Notes: generated from the letters alone by a model not told the origin. A stretch of 64,000 nucleotides of DNA from an uncultured Armatimonadota bacterium (GCA_903899015.1 CAIUHP010000097.1:1-64000), one strand, 5' to 3'; shown: positions 10,390 to 18,791, numbered from the stretch's first letter. Made by a program: numbers and translations.

Positions 10390-11160
10390 TCACGCTCGCT
10401 GAATCGTTCGATCACGATCTGAAAGGAGGCGAACCGCGATTATCGCAACAAAGGCGGTGGCTAGAAGAATTCCGGAAAGCAGAACAGCTTTATCGAGGTC
10501 CGATTCAAAACCCAAGTAGATTGCGATCGGCATGGTTTGAGTCTTTCCGACCAAATTTCCAGCGAAAAGAATGGTCGCGCCAAATTCTCCTAGCGCCCGA
10601 GCCCAACTTGTAATCGCTCCACTTGCCAGGGCACGGACACAGACTGGCAACGTTATTCTTGCAAATAATGCAATGGGCGAAGCTCCATCAAGCGCGGCGG
10701 ATTCTTCGATATCTGGGCTAACGTTCTGGAAAGTGTTGATCCCCACTCGGATGTAGAAGGGGCTCGCAACAAAAGTTTGCGCCATTACGACCGCGGTTGT
10801 CGTGAAGGCAAAGTGAGTCGCCAAGACACCGTGCCTGCCAAAAGCCAAAAGGAGTCCGATACCAGCGGCAGCGGGAGGCAAAACGAGCGGTAAGTCGATC
10901 AGAACACTTACCAAACCGCGGAGCGGAAACCGAAACCTCGCAATCGCAAACGCTAGCGGCGTTCCTAGAAGTAACACTGCAACAAGGCTTGCCAGTGAAG
11001 TTGTGAAGCTAAGTTTGATCGCCTGTAGTAACTCAGAAGTTATCGAAGTGTTCGCACCAAACGCTCCCACTACAAGTGCATAGATGGGAACGACTAGAAA
11101 GACGAGGAGCGGTAAGCCATAGATTAGCCATACCCACCACCTCCCAACTATTTTTCCCAT
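10390..11160 (-). CDS. modB: Molybdate ABC transporter permease ModB
   Basis: A 256-residue inner-membrane permease with about six membrane segments. The coupling (EAA) loop is readable as EESAALDGASPIALFARITLP (about residues 155-175), followed by the typical SWARALGEFGATILFAGN and KTQTMPIAIY blocks of molybdate/tungstate permeases. It forms the channel for oxyanion import, driven by a ModC ATPase. It starts 3 bases after the modA stop, so modA-modB are co-translated. No modC follows; the next genes are a tiny ORF and the BNR protein, so the ATPase must be encoded elsewhere or shared. Confidence 0.93.
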   Translation of the reverse strand: MGKIVGRWWVWLIYGLPLLVFLVVPIYALVVGAFGANTSITSELLQAIKLSFTTSLASLVAVLLLGTPLAFAIARFRFPLRGLVSVLIDLPLVLPPAAAGIGLLLAFGRHGVLATHFAFTTTAVVMAQTFVASPFYIRVGINTFQNVSPDIEESAALDGASPIALFARITLPVCVRALASGAITSWARALGEFGATILFAGNLVGKTQTMPIAIYLGFESDLDKAVLLSGILLATAFVAIIAVRLLSDRDRTIQRA

Positions 11161-11163
11161 TGA

Positions 11164-12246
11164 TTACCTTATCGTTACCTTTCGAAGCCATTGAACCCAA
11201 GTTTTAGGAGAAAGTTGTGGGAAGATGGCCTGAAAGTTTCCATCTCGAGATGGAACGATATAAAAGTATTTGCTTCGTAAACCGCTAATTTTCAATTCGA
11301 CCGAATAATCATCCGCACCGGTTAAGGTTATCACGGCCCCTTTTTGCCGCAACCAACTTCGAACATCGTAGCCTAAATACGACTTGGTCGACTGGTGATC
11401 TTTTGCAGTAAATCTGGTGATAACCATCGTGCCCGCCCCAAACGGAACTTCTTGGTGGTTGATTTCTAGCACGGGAGGATGGGATGGGACCAGGGGCGAA
11501 CCGAATCCGAAACGAACAAACGTCTTTTGACTCTTTTCATTGAACAGGAATTTTTGGAAGTCTTTGCCGATTTTTCCAAAGGTAACCGACGGATAGCGAG
11601 CCAACACTTGGAACGCATTAGGGATCGGTATGGCTCGTACTTTGCCTCTCGCAGCAAGAACGTCGGTCATATAGACAATCCCGCCATCTGCCTCGCCAAG
11701 TTCTACTTTGGCAAGTACGGACCGAACGTCTTGCTCGCGAGAAACGATATGCTGACTCATTCGGGCTCGCCACATCTTGCCTAACCGCCTCTCGGCAGAA
11801 TCGAACATTGCGAGTGTGTAATTCCCAACTGGAACCGCCTTGTCCGCGATCACAAGGTGTTCCAGGCTATCAATATTCTCGAATCGGTGTATTCGACGAT
11901 CGTCAGAAGGAACAACGAGAACTAATGAATTCGTTGCAAAAGTCCTTTGTGACCCTGGATTCATCGAAAGCCCTTTCAGCGGCTCGCGGCCAGCGCTTAG
12001 GAATACGTCAACGTTTGCTCCGTGTCGAATTTGAGCGGCTAGTTGTTGGGAGCCACCGAAATTGATCGAAACACTCGTTCCGGGATGGGCGAATTCAAAC
12101 TGTCGAGCAATTTCGGTGAGAGATTCCTTAAGCGAAGCGGCCGCAAAGACGGTATAGGTCTGCGCTTGAACACAGTGGCCCCCTGCTAGCGCAAGGAAGA
12201 ATGCGACGCAACGTTTTGTTCTCACATGCAAACTGTACTTGATCAT
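11164..12246 (-). CDS. modA: Molybdate-binding protein ModA with extra C-terminal sulfite-oxidase-like domain
   Basis: A 360-residue periplasmic protein, about 100 residues longer than usual ModA. Signal peptide residues 1-28 (ends CVQAQ). The ModA core (30-250) shows YTVFAAASLKESL, the N-lobe oxyanion site with Ser, SINFGGSQQLAAQI, ADVFLSA-type and GEADGGIVYMTD blocks. Residues about 255-360 are not ModA. They contain YLGYDVRSWLRQKGA, TGADDYSVELKI and KTWVQWLRKVTI, which match the pattern of the molybdopterin-binding sulfite-oxidase fold (DGYS... and WVKWL... signatures), without its Cys ligand. The extra domain could be a cofactor-domain relative used for binding. Start ATG at 12246 has no Shine-Dalgarno. 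Confidence 0.85.
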   Translation of the reverse strand: MIKYSLHVRTKRCVAFFLALAGGHCVQAQTYTVFAAASLKESLTEIARQFEFAHPGTSVSINFGGSQQLAAQIRHGANVDVFLSAGREPLKGLSMNPGSQRTFATNSLVLVVPSDDRRIHRFENIDSLEHLVIADKAVPVGNYTLAMFDSAERRLGKMWRARMSQHIVSREQDVRSVLAKVELGEADGGIVYMTDVLAARGKVRAIPIPNAFQVLARYPSVTFGKIGKDFQKFLFNEKSQKTFVRFGFGSPLVPSHPPVLEINHQEVPFGAGTMVITRFTAKDHQSTKSYLGYDVRSWLRQKGAVITLTGADDYSVELKISGLRSKYFYIVPSRDGNFQAIFPQLSPKTWVQWLRKVTIR

Positions 12247-12275
12247 ATATAGTAGACAGATATATACTATTTCTC
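12247..12275. promoter_or_regulatory. AT-rich divergent promoter between modA and the DinB gene
   Basis: Only 29 bases separate the two start codons. They contain two TATATA cores 9 bases apart and an ATAGTA/TACTAT inverted pair. TATACT at 12263-12268 lies 7 bases before the plus-strand ATG, so that transcript would begin at or next to the start codon. The paired TATATA cores are reminiscent of ModE operators, but the spacing (9 rather than 6-7) and the flanks differ, so the regulator is unknown. Confidence 0.5.
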
Positions 12276-12752
12276 ATGGCCATTTCCAATGAAGAATTCG
12301 TTGTCTCAATCGAGAAATCGCGTGCCTTCTTCCTCCGACATTTAAACGGTATCAGCTTGGATCAAATTGACTGGAAGCCCTATGCAGGATGCAAGAACAT
12401 CATTGAAACATTGCAGCACTTGATTATCGATGATCGAATGGCATTGGAATCGATGCAGACCATGAGCGAACCGAGATATGCCAATTGCATTGTCACCGAA
12501 AAAGATTTCGACACTTTGCTTGAACTCCTTGCCGAATCTCACCGGAACTTGACCACTTACCTGCGCGATCGGTTTAGCAATGCTCCCCTTGAGACACCGG
12601 GATGTGCGTGGGGAGCAATTATGCCTGCCCCACTGGCATTGGCATACCTTTGCTCAGAAGATCACTATCATGCCGGCCAGGTGGCATACATCCGCATGGC
12701 AACCCATCCGGATTGGGATTACTACGAATCCATTTATGGAATGGAAGAGTAA
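12276..12752 (+). CDS. DinB/YfiT-like putative metal-dependent protein
   Basis: A 158-residue helical protein of the DinB four-helix-bundle superfamily. Three His expected to bind a divalent metal are visible: H48 in IIETLQHLIIDD, and the pair in SEDHYHAGQ (about residues 130-135). The family includes thiol-dependent transferases (bacillithiol, mycothiol) as well as many proteins of unknown role, and the substrate is not deducible here. Divergent from modA, with a leaderless-type promoter. Monocistronic, followed by the uvrB promoter. Confidence 0.8.
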   Translation: MAISNEEFVVSIEKSRAFFLRHLNGISLDQIDWKPYAGCKNIIETLQHLIIDDRMALESMQTMSEPRYANCIVTEKDFDTLLELLAESHRNLTTYLRDRFSNAPLETPGCAWGAIMPAPLALAYLCSEDHYHAGQVAYIRMATHPDWDYYESIYGMEE

Positions 12753-12816
12753 GCCGAGCGCTTGAAAGTAATCGTAGTAACGGATATCACTTCTTCGATC
12801 ACGTCGTCCGAGTTGT

Positions 12817-12822
12817 TATAAT
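12817..12822 (+). promoter_or_regulatory. -10 box of uvrB
   Basis: A perfect TATAAT lies 10 bases before the uvrB ATG at 12833, implying a 5' leader of only a few bases. The -35 region (about 12794-12799, TTCGAT) is weak. Confidence 0.6.
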
Positions 12823-12832
12823 CAGTAGAACA

Positions 12833-14911
12833 ATGTCTATCGTCCAATTTGATCAAGCATTAGTCCTTTCGAAGGATTTTGAGCCGAAGGGCGACCAGGC
12901 AACTGCGATTGCAGGCTTAGTTGAAGGATTGGAATCAGGCTATCGATTCCAAACCTTGCTCGGCGCGACCGGAACTGGAAAGACGTTTACGATGGCGAGC
13001 GTCATCATGGAGACGCAACGTCCTGCGCTCATCCTTGCCCACAATAAAACACTCGCTGCCCAGCTCTGCCAAGAATTTCGAGCCTTCTTTCCTGAGAATT
13101 CGGTTCAGTATTTCATCAGCTATTACGATTACTACCAGCCGGAAGCTTACGTTCCTGGAGCAGACCTTTACATCGAGAAGGACTCTTCCACCAATGAAGA
13201 AATCGAAAGGCTAAGGCACGCAGCGACCCACGCACTTCTTGAGCGTCGAGACATTATCGTAGTCGCTTCCGTGTCCTGCATCTACGGTTTGGGTTCGCCC
13301 AGTGAATATGCCGAAGCGGTCGTGACTTTTGAAACTGGTGGCACTTTTGATCTTGATGAAGCCCTGAAAAAGCTTGTCGGTATGCAATTCACGCGAAATG
13401 AAATGGTGCTTGATCGGGGCACTTTTCGCGTGCGCGGAGACACGCTCGAAATCCAGCCCAAAGACGAAGAAATCGTAACCCGAGTCGAATTCTTTGGCGA
13501 CACGGTCGAGCGGATTCGATTATTTGATCCACTAACGGGTGAGGTCCTCGACGAGCCAACCAAGGTTTCGGTGTTCCCGGCTACTCACTACGTCACTCCA
13601 TGGGAGCGACTTGATGACGTCATCGAGCAAATCAAGGCAGAGATGGAGGCCCAGTGCGCGATGTTTGTGGGTCAAGGCAAACTGCTAGAGGCTCAAAGAC
13701 TGCGCCAAAGAGTCGACTTTGACATCGAAATGATGAAGGAGGTCGGCTACTGTAACGGTATCGAGAATTACTCGCGTTACTTTGACGGGCGAGCACCTGG
13801 AACGGCGCCTTACACGCTTCTTGACTTCCTTCCAAGCAACACGATCGTTTTCATTGACGAGAGCCACCAGACACTCCCCCAAGTGCGGGCAATGTACAAC
13901 GGCGACAAACAGCGAAAATCTGTACTCGTGGACTATGGGTTCCGTTTACCGAGCGCGTTAGACAATCGCCCTCTTAAATTTGAAGAGTTTCTAGAGCGTG
14001 TGCCCCAAGTTGTGTACGTGAGCGCGACTCCCGGACCCTTTGAAAAAGAGACTGAAAGCCAAGTCTGCGAGCAAATAATTCGCCCAACTTACGTTGTTGA
14101 CCCCGAAATCGATATTCGACCCACGAAGGGGCAAATTGACGACTTAATCGGTGAAATTCAAAATCGAGTCAAGCTTGGCCAACGAACCCTTGTCACCACG
14201 TTGACCAAGAAGATGTCCGAAGATCTAACAGGATATCTTCAGGATCTTGGAGTTAAAGTTCAATACATCCACTCTAACGTCCACTCACTCGATCGACCAG
14301 AAATCTTGCGTGACCTCAGACTTGGCGTCTATGACGTGATTGTCGGAGTCAACCTCCTTAGGGAAGGTCTCGACCTGCCCGAGGTGACGCTGGTGGCGAT
14401 TCTAGACGCGGACAAAGAAGGATTTCTTCGCTCCGAGACGTCTCTTATTCAGACGATTGGACGTGCGGCAAGAAACGTGAACGGCCGAGTGATCATGTAT
14501 GCCGATCACATCACTGGCTCCATGCAGCGAGCTTTGGATGAAACCAACCGCCGACGCGAGACTCAACGAAAATACAATTTGGAGCACGGAACGTCCCCAA
14601 CTACAATCAACAAAGTCATTCGAGAGACCGTGCGCTCCTATGAAGCAGTCGCGGAGGTCGTTTCCCAATACAGCGCCGACGTAAGAAGTAAGCTCGGCGA
14701 AGACGGTGCTCCGATTCGAATCGAGGACATTCCGATCCTGATCAACAACCTTGAAAAGGACATGAAGGATCTTGCTAAGGCAATGGAATTTGAAAAAGCA
14801 GCCAATATCCGCGACGAAATTCAAGCTCTTCGGGGGCTGCTCGGCACAAGCGACGGAAAGCTTGGCTCTGGAAAGAGAAAACTGAAGAGATACGCGGGCG
14901 GACGTTCATAA
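12833..14911 (+). CDS. uvrB: Excinuclease ABC subunit UvrB
   Basis: A 692-residue nucleotide excision repair helicase that loads onto damage with UvrA and recruits UvrC. Walker A is GATGTGKT (residues 44-51). The damage-probing beta-hairpin is in YYDYYQPEAYVPGADLYIEK (about 100-120). The Walker B/DEAD-type box is FIDESH. The helicase C motifs IIGRAARN-type (QTIGRAARNVNG) and REGLDLPEV are present, and the C-terminal UVR motif (DMKDLAKAMEFEKAANIRDEI) is intact. The frame is open upstream to 12602, but the ATG at 12833 gives the family N-terminus and sits just after a TATAAT. A strong terminator follows. Confidence 0.97.
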   Translation: MSIVQFDQALVLSKDFEPKGDQATAIAGLVEGLESGYRFQTLLGATGTGKTFTMASVIMETQRPALILAHNKTLAAQLCQEFRAFFPENSVQYFISYYDYYQPEAYVPGADLYIEKDSSTNEEIERLRHAATHALLERRDIIVVASVSCIYGLGSPSEYAEAVVTFETGGTFDLDEALKKLVGMQFTRNEMVLDRGTFRVRGDTLEIQPKDEEIVTRVEFFGDTVERIRLFDPLTGEVLDEPTKVSVFPATHYVTPWERLDDVIEQIKAEMEAQCAMFVGQGKLLEAQRLRQRVDFDIEMMKEVGYCNGIENYSRYFDGRAPGTAPYTLLDFLPSNTIVFIDESHQTLPQVRAMYNGDKQRKSVLVDYGFRLPSALDNRPLKFEEFLERVPQVVYVSATPGPFEKETESQVCEQIIRPTYVVDPEIDIRPTKGQIDDLIGEIQNRVKLGQRTLVTTLTKKMSEDLTGYLQDLGVKVQYIHSNVHSLDRPEILRDLRLGVYDVIVGVNLLREGLDLPEVTLVAILDADKEGFLRSETSLIQTIGRAARNVNGRVIMYADHITGSMQRALDETNRRRETQRKYNLEHGTSPTTINKVIRETVRSYEAVAEVVSQYSADVRSKLGEDGAPIRIEDIPILINNLEKDMKDLAKAMEFEKAANIRDEIQALRGLLGTSDGKLGSGKRKLKRYAGGRS

Positions 14912-14919
14912 AGAAAAAC

Positions 14920-14952
14920 GGCCCGTCTGACTTCAAAGAGTACAGACGGGCC
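14920..14952. terminator. Bidirectional terminator between uvrB and the DEAD-box gene
   Basis: A 10-bp perfect stem (GGCCCGTCTG / CAGACGGGCC) with a 13-base loop. It is followed by TTTCTTTT on the plus strand and by GTTTTTC on the minus strand, serving both convergent genes. Confidence 0.9.
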
Positions 14953-14966
14953 AATTTCTTTTCCGA

Positions 14967-16250
14967 TTATCTGTGGGAGGAAGCCGCTGACTTGGGTCCG
15001 CGTCGAGGTCCACCCTGGTGGGGACGATTGTTGTGGGTCGCTGGGCGGCCGTTGTGTCGATTAGCACCTTGTGGGCGACCACCGAAGGATGGCCGACCGT
15101 GATGAGCCAATCTTTCCATCGGCAACTCACTGTCCTTTGAAACAGGAATCTCGATCTTAATGAGTCGCTCAATATCTCGAACGTCTCTCATCTGGTCGGG
15201 AGTTACCATCGTGATGGCATGACCCGTTTCTCCGGCTCGACCGGTTCGGCCGATGCGGTGTACGTAGTCATCAGGATTGTCAGGAAGATCGAAGTTGATA
15301 ACCAGCGAAATCTGTTTGACGTCAATGCCGCGAGCAGCAATGTCGGTTGCAACCAGGACGCGATAATCGCCTCGTTTGAATCCGTCCAACGCGTTTCTTC
15401 GCTGAGCAAGAGTTCTGTCTGCATGAAGTTCCGCGGTCGGATGGCCCATTAGTTGAACGTGGCGGGCAACCTTTCGAGCACCATGCCGAGTTCTTGTAAA
15501 GACCAAGACACTTCCCTTGTTATCGTAAAGAAGCTTGGCAAGCAAGTCGCCTTTGTTTTCGTGGCGAACCACGTAAAGTTCCTGCGAAACGAGTTCCGCA
15601 GTTACTCCGGCTCGGTCGACTTCGACCCGTACCGGATCGTTCATGTACGACTTGGCAATTTCCGTGATCTCAGTTGGCATGGTTGCCGAGAACAACATTG
15701 TCTGTCGCTCTTTTGGAACTTGACCAAGGATTTCTCTGATGATCGGAGCAAAGCCCATGTCAAGCATGCGATCGGCTTCGTCCAGAACAACGATGCAAAC
15801 GTTCTTCAATGTCAACGTTCGCTGAGCAAGGTGATCCTTCAACCGACCAGGCGTCGCGATGATCGCATTTGGTCGAGCCCTTAACTGACTGATTTGGCGC
15901 CCCATTGGAGCTCCACCGATTAAGACCGCTGTTCGAAAACCGAGAGGCCGTCCTACCTTCTGAAATACTTCGTCAATTTGAATCGCCAGCTCTCGGGTCG
16001 GTGCGATGATGAGAGCAATTCCCTGGAGCGTTCGAAGTCGCTCAAGGATTGGGAGCCCAAATGCTAAAGTTTTTCCAGTTCCGGTTTGGGCAATACCGGT
16101 TAGGTCTCGCCCCTCTAGGGCGAATGGAATCGACTGCTCCTGAATCGGAGTAGGCGTCACGAACTCAAGTCGGTCTAGAACCTCCAAGAGAGCGGGAGAA
16201 AGGGACAAGCTCTTGAAGCCGGTCGTAATCGTTTGTTGGGTATCGGGCAT
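14967..16250 (-). CDS. DEAD-box ATP-dependent RNA helicase
   Basis: A 427-residue SF2 helicase that unwinds structured RNA (ribosome assembly or mRNA decay). All core motifs are present: Q motif (TPIQEQSIPFALEGRD), I (AQTGTGKT), Ia (PTRELAIQ), Ib (TPGRL), II (LDEADRMLDMGF), III (FSATMP), IV (VLVFTRTR), V (VATDIAARGID) and VI (HRIGRTGRAG). The C-terminal tail (about 375-427) is rich in Gly, Arg, His, Asn and Pro, as in RhlE/CsdA-type helicases that use a basic tail to hold RNA. Length and order fit RhlE. Monocistronic and convergent with uvrB. Confidence 0.95.
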   Translation of the reverse strand: MPDTQQTITTGFKSLSLSPALLEVLDRLEFVTPTPIQEQSIPFALEGRDLTGIAQTGTGKTLAFGLPILERLRTLQGIALIIAPTRELAIQIDEVFQKVGRPLGFRTAVLIGGAPMGRQISQLRARPNAIIATPGRLKDHLAQRTLTLKNVCIVVLDEADRMLDMGFAPIIREILGQVPKERQTMLFSATMPTEITEIAKSYMNDPVRVEVDRAGVTAELVSQELYVVRHENKGDLLAKLLYDNKGSVLVFTRTRHGARKVARHVQLMGHPTAELHADRTLAQRRNALDGFKRGDYRVLVATDIAARGIDVKQISLVINFDLPDNPDDYVHRIGRTGRAGETGHAITMVTPDQMRDVRDIERLIKIEIPVSKDSELPMERLAHHGRPSFGGRPQGANRHNGRPATHNNRPHQGGPRRGPKSAASSHR

Positions 16251-16384
16251 AAGTTTCGGACTCTCGTCTCGGAAAAAGACTTGAGGTCACCTATTATGAC
16301 GTTTTTTTCAAATTCCCCGTTAGCAGAAAATGAATTCACTCTTGTCAAGTAACATGAGTCCCTAAGACTAAATCCAATTTATCC

Positions 16385-17326
16385 TCACTTTTTGGGATGG
16401 CTTTCGAAGAAATTCCATGCTAGCTCCGCCGCACGCACCCCGGTTTTGTTCTCGATACCAAAGCGAGTCAGTCCTCCAGGCCAATCGTGTCCTCCGTTTA
16501 AAATCTCAACAAGTTCTACTTCGGTTCCATTTTTGCCACCTGCAAAGTGGTGCGTGATCACATTTCCATTTACGGATCGGATCTCGGTAGGTTGAGGCAG
16601 ACACGCATCGCACTTGGCCCAAAATTTGGCTGAGTCCATCGCTCCTACTCCGTGAAGCAACGCCTGGGAGTGCGAATCAAATTGGACCATCGAGTCCATG
16701 ACTCCATGAATAAGCAGAACAGAGATGGGAGCAGCGGGTGCTGGGATCTCTTTAACAGCCCCGTCTCCGTCCGGAATCCCAATGGTTCCCGCAACACAGG
16801 CTACCGCCGCGAACTTTGTCGGCATCTTGGCAGCTAGTAAGTGAGCCATAAAGGCTCCATTTGAATGACCGGCGACGTAAATCCGATTCGAATCAACTCC
16901 GACCTCTGTTTTGATTTTTTCGATCAGTCTGTCGACAAAGGCGACATCGTCTACATCGGTTCCGGTTAAGTTGAAAAACCCTGCATTCCAGCCATGAAAG
17001 CCGTCTGACCCTAAACCGTCCGGGCTGACTAGAATGAATCCTTTCGATTCAGATAGAGAAGCCAGCCCCGACGAGGATTCGAAGTTTGCGGCAGTTCCTG
17101 AGAGCCCATGAAGTCCCACAACCAACGGTAATGGCTTTAAAGCGTCGTAAGGGTGGGGCACTCTCAGAATATAGGTGCGGGTGTGACCTCCAATCACGAT
17201 TTGCTCGTTGTATTGTCCGGGAGCTTTCGCGGGAAGTTTGGTTACAGTTGATGGAACTTGTTGCGAACAGCCCAGAGAGAGCATCCCTAACAAGACAGAA
17301 GCAATACAGAATCTCCTCAAATTCAC
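16385..17326 (-). CDS. Lipoprotein alpha/beta-hydrolase (PHB depolymerase / feruloyl-esterase-like)
   Basis: A 313-residue esterase of the LpqC/CE1 type. The N-terminus has a lipobox (GMLSLGC, Cys about 20), so it is probably anchored in a membrane facing the periplasm. The oxyanion segment is VVGLHGLSG, the nucleophile elbow is AGHSNGAF (Ser about 155), and the C-terminal acid/His region contains HDWPG (His of the triad). The substrate (polyester, feruloyl or acetyl ester) cannot be decided. The start is GTG at 17326, with TAGGAT five bases upstream on its strand, a leaderless-type start. Divergent from rplK. Confidence 0.87.
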   Translation of the reverse strand: MNLRRFCIASVLLGMLSLGCSQQVPSTVTKLPAKAPGQYNEQIVIGGHTRTYILRVPHPYDALKPLPLVVGLHGLSGTAANFESSSGLASLSESKGFILVSPDGLGSDGFHGWNAGFFNLTGTDVDDVAFVDRLIEKIKTEVGVDSNRIYVAGHSNGAFMAHLLAAKMPTKFAAVACVAGTIGIPDGDGAVKEIPAPAAPISVLLIHGVMDSMVQFDSHSQALLHGVGAMDSAKFWAKCDACLPQPTEIRSVNGNVITHHFAGGKNGTEVELVEILNGGHDWPGGLTRFGIENKTGVRAAELAWNFFESHPKK

Positions 17327-17528
17327 GCTTCATCCTACGCCGGCTCGATCGTTCGATGCTACACCGTTCCATCCCAATTGGATGGAATCAGCGCGATCGG
17401 TCATAAGTTCTCACTTGTTTTCCCACAGAAAGAGTTCAGCAGGTTGCGAGATGTTTTGGGTAATATCTCCATTCGCGTGCCATCGGCGAAGCTTCCCTCT
17501 CGCATCTGGCACCCAAGAGAGAGTTTCC

Positions 17529-17954
17529 ATGGCAAAGAGAATTACACACAACATCAAGTTGAACATCCCGGCGGGTAAGGGAACGCCGGCTCCTCCGGTT
17601 GGTCCTGCCCTTGGTCAAGCCGGCATCAACATGATGGAGTTCCTAAAGAAGTTCAACGAGCAAACCGCTCCTCAGCTTGGATTCGTGATGCCCGTCGAGA
17701 TCACTGTTTTCGAGGACCGATCTTACACGTTTAAGATCAAGCAACCTCTTACAACAGATCTTATCAAGCGAGCAGCCGGAATCACCCGAGGCGCAGCAAA
17801 CCCCAAGACTGACAAAGCTGGCGTTTTGACGAAGGACCAACTTCGTGACGTAGCTAAGCTCAAGATGGCTGACCTTAACACCAACGATGAAGAGATGGCT
17901 ATGCGAATTGTCGCAGGCGCCGCTCGATCGATGGGCGTTCGCGTCGAAGCCTAA
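17529..17954 (+). CDS. rplK: Large ribosomal subunit protein L11
   Basis: A 141-residue L11, the usual length. The N-terminal PAGKGTPAPPVGPALGQAGINMMEF block and the RNA-binding C-terminal domain (KTDKAGVLTKDQLRDVA ... MRIVAGAARSMGV) are complete. L11 forms the GTPase-associated centre with 23S rRNA. The ATG at 17529 follows an AGAGAG-type ribosome site. The frame is open upstream, but that part is not L11-like. Unusually, rplA does not follow: a strong terminator closes the gene at 17973-17998, and secE/nusG are not upstream. Confidence 0.97.
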   Translation: MAKRITHNIKLNIPAGKGTPAPPVGPALGQAGINMMEFLKKFNEQTAPQLGFVMPVEITVFEDRSYTFKIKQPLTTDLIKRAAGITRGAANPKTDKAGVLTKDQLRDVAKLKMADLNTNDEEMAMRIVAGAARSMGVRVEA

Positions 17955-17972
17955 GTCAACGACGGATCGATT

Positions 17973-17998
17973 CGACCCACTGGTTTTCCAGTGGGTCG
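17973..17998 (+). terminator. Rho-independent terminator of rplK
   Basis: An 11-bp perfect stem (CGACCCACTGG / CCAGTGGGTCG) closed by a TTTT loop and followed by a T-rich run (TTTTCATTT), 18 bases after the L11 stop. Confidence 0.93.
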
Positions 17999-18107
17999 TT
18001 TTCATTTGCGGTTAGTTTTTGCGCTTCTTTGTGATAATTGAACAACAATCATTGGGTTCTCAGCATTTTTAGTTACACTAGAAACCTGTACAAACCACTA
18101 GGGTGGA

Positions 18108-18139
18108 TCACCCGAAAAACGACGATTCAAAAGAATCGT
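18108..18139 (+). other. Two short hairpins upstream of the 5'-nucleotidase-like gene
   Basis: GGGTG-GAT-CACCC (18108-18120) is followed directly by ACGATTC-AAAA-GAATCGT (18122-18139), about 60 bases before the ATG at 18201. They may be part of a structured mRNA leader. No known riboswitch consensus was recognised. Confidence 0.4.
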
Positions 18140-18200
18140 AAAACGAGTGAAACGGTCGACGCTGACTGGAGTCAAATCTATTAGGATCCTGTCAGGAATC

Positions 18201-18791
18201 ATGACGAAAAAGTTCTCATCAATAATCTGCTGCCTTGTACTAGGCTTTGCTTCTGCGCTTTCCTTTGCGTCAGAAGATGTGTCTGATGCGGGTGCAAGAT
18301 CGGAAGCCCAAAGTGCGGCGGATACTATTCGTGATTTTGCGAGTAGTGATGGCGCTTTTCTGGCTGATGGTCTTTTGAAGAAGACTTTTCAGAAGGATAA
18401 TTTGGCGAGTTTGCTTCAGTATCCAACCAATACGATCGTGGTTCTGAGCCTCACCGGTACGCAGATTCGTTCTGCATTCGAACGCTCTGTTTCCATCTTT
18501 CCTGAGCCAAGCGAGATTTTCCTTCAAATATCTGGGTTTGAAGTAACGTTTAAGAAAACGGGAACGCCTAATAACCGTATCGTCAGTATCAACGTAAACG
18601 GCTCAAAACTCGAAGAGGCTAAGAGCTATACCATCGCAATGCCATCTTCGCTTGCTCACGGCGGACTTGGCTACTTCAAAATATGGGAAACCGCGAAGAC
18701 CGTCAAAACATTCGACAAGACAACCATCGAGCAAGTACTCAAAGGCAAAAAGGCCTCCGATACTTCCTCTCGCTGGTCACCTGTAGCCTAG
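18201..18791 (+). CDS. Stand-alone 5'-nucleotidase C-terminal-domain protein, exported
   Basis: A 196-residue protein with signal peptide (MTKKFSSIICCLVLGFASALSFA), then a domain matching the substrate-binding C-terminal half of UshA-type 5'-nucleotidases: NTIVVLSLTGTQIRSAFERS, FLQISGFEVTF, RIVSINVNG and YTIAMPSSLAHGGLGYF (Gly-rich nucleotide-stacking loop). The N-terminal metallophosphatase domain with the metal ligands is absent, so it cannot hydrolyse phosphate alone. It may bind nucleosides or regulate. The ATG at 18201 has AGGA five bases upstream and was preferred to a GTG at 18147, which lacks a signal peptide. The M28 peptidase frame overlaps its 3' end. Confidence 0.8.
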   Translation: MTKKFSSIICCLVLGFASALSFASEDVSDAGARSEAQSAADTIRDFASSDGAFLADGLLKKTFQKDNLASLLQYPTNTIVVLSLTGTQIRSAFERSVSIFPEPSEIFLQISGFEVTFKKTGTPNNRIVSINVNGSKLEEAKSYTIAMPSSLAHGGLGYFKIWETAKTVKTFDKTTIEQVLKGKKASDTSSRWSPVA

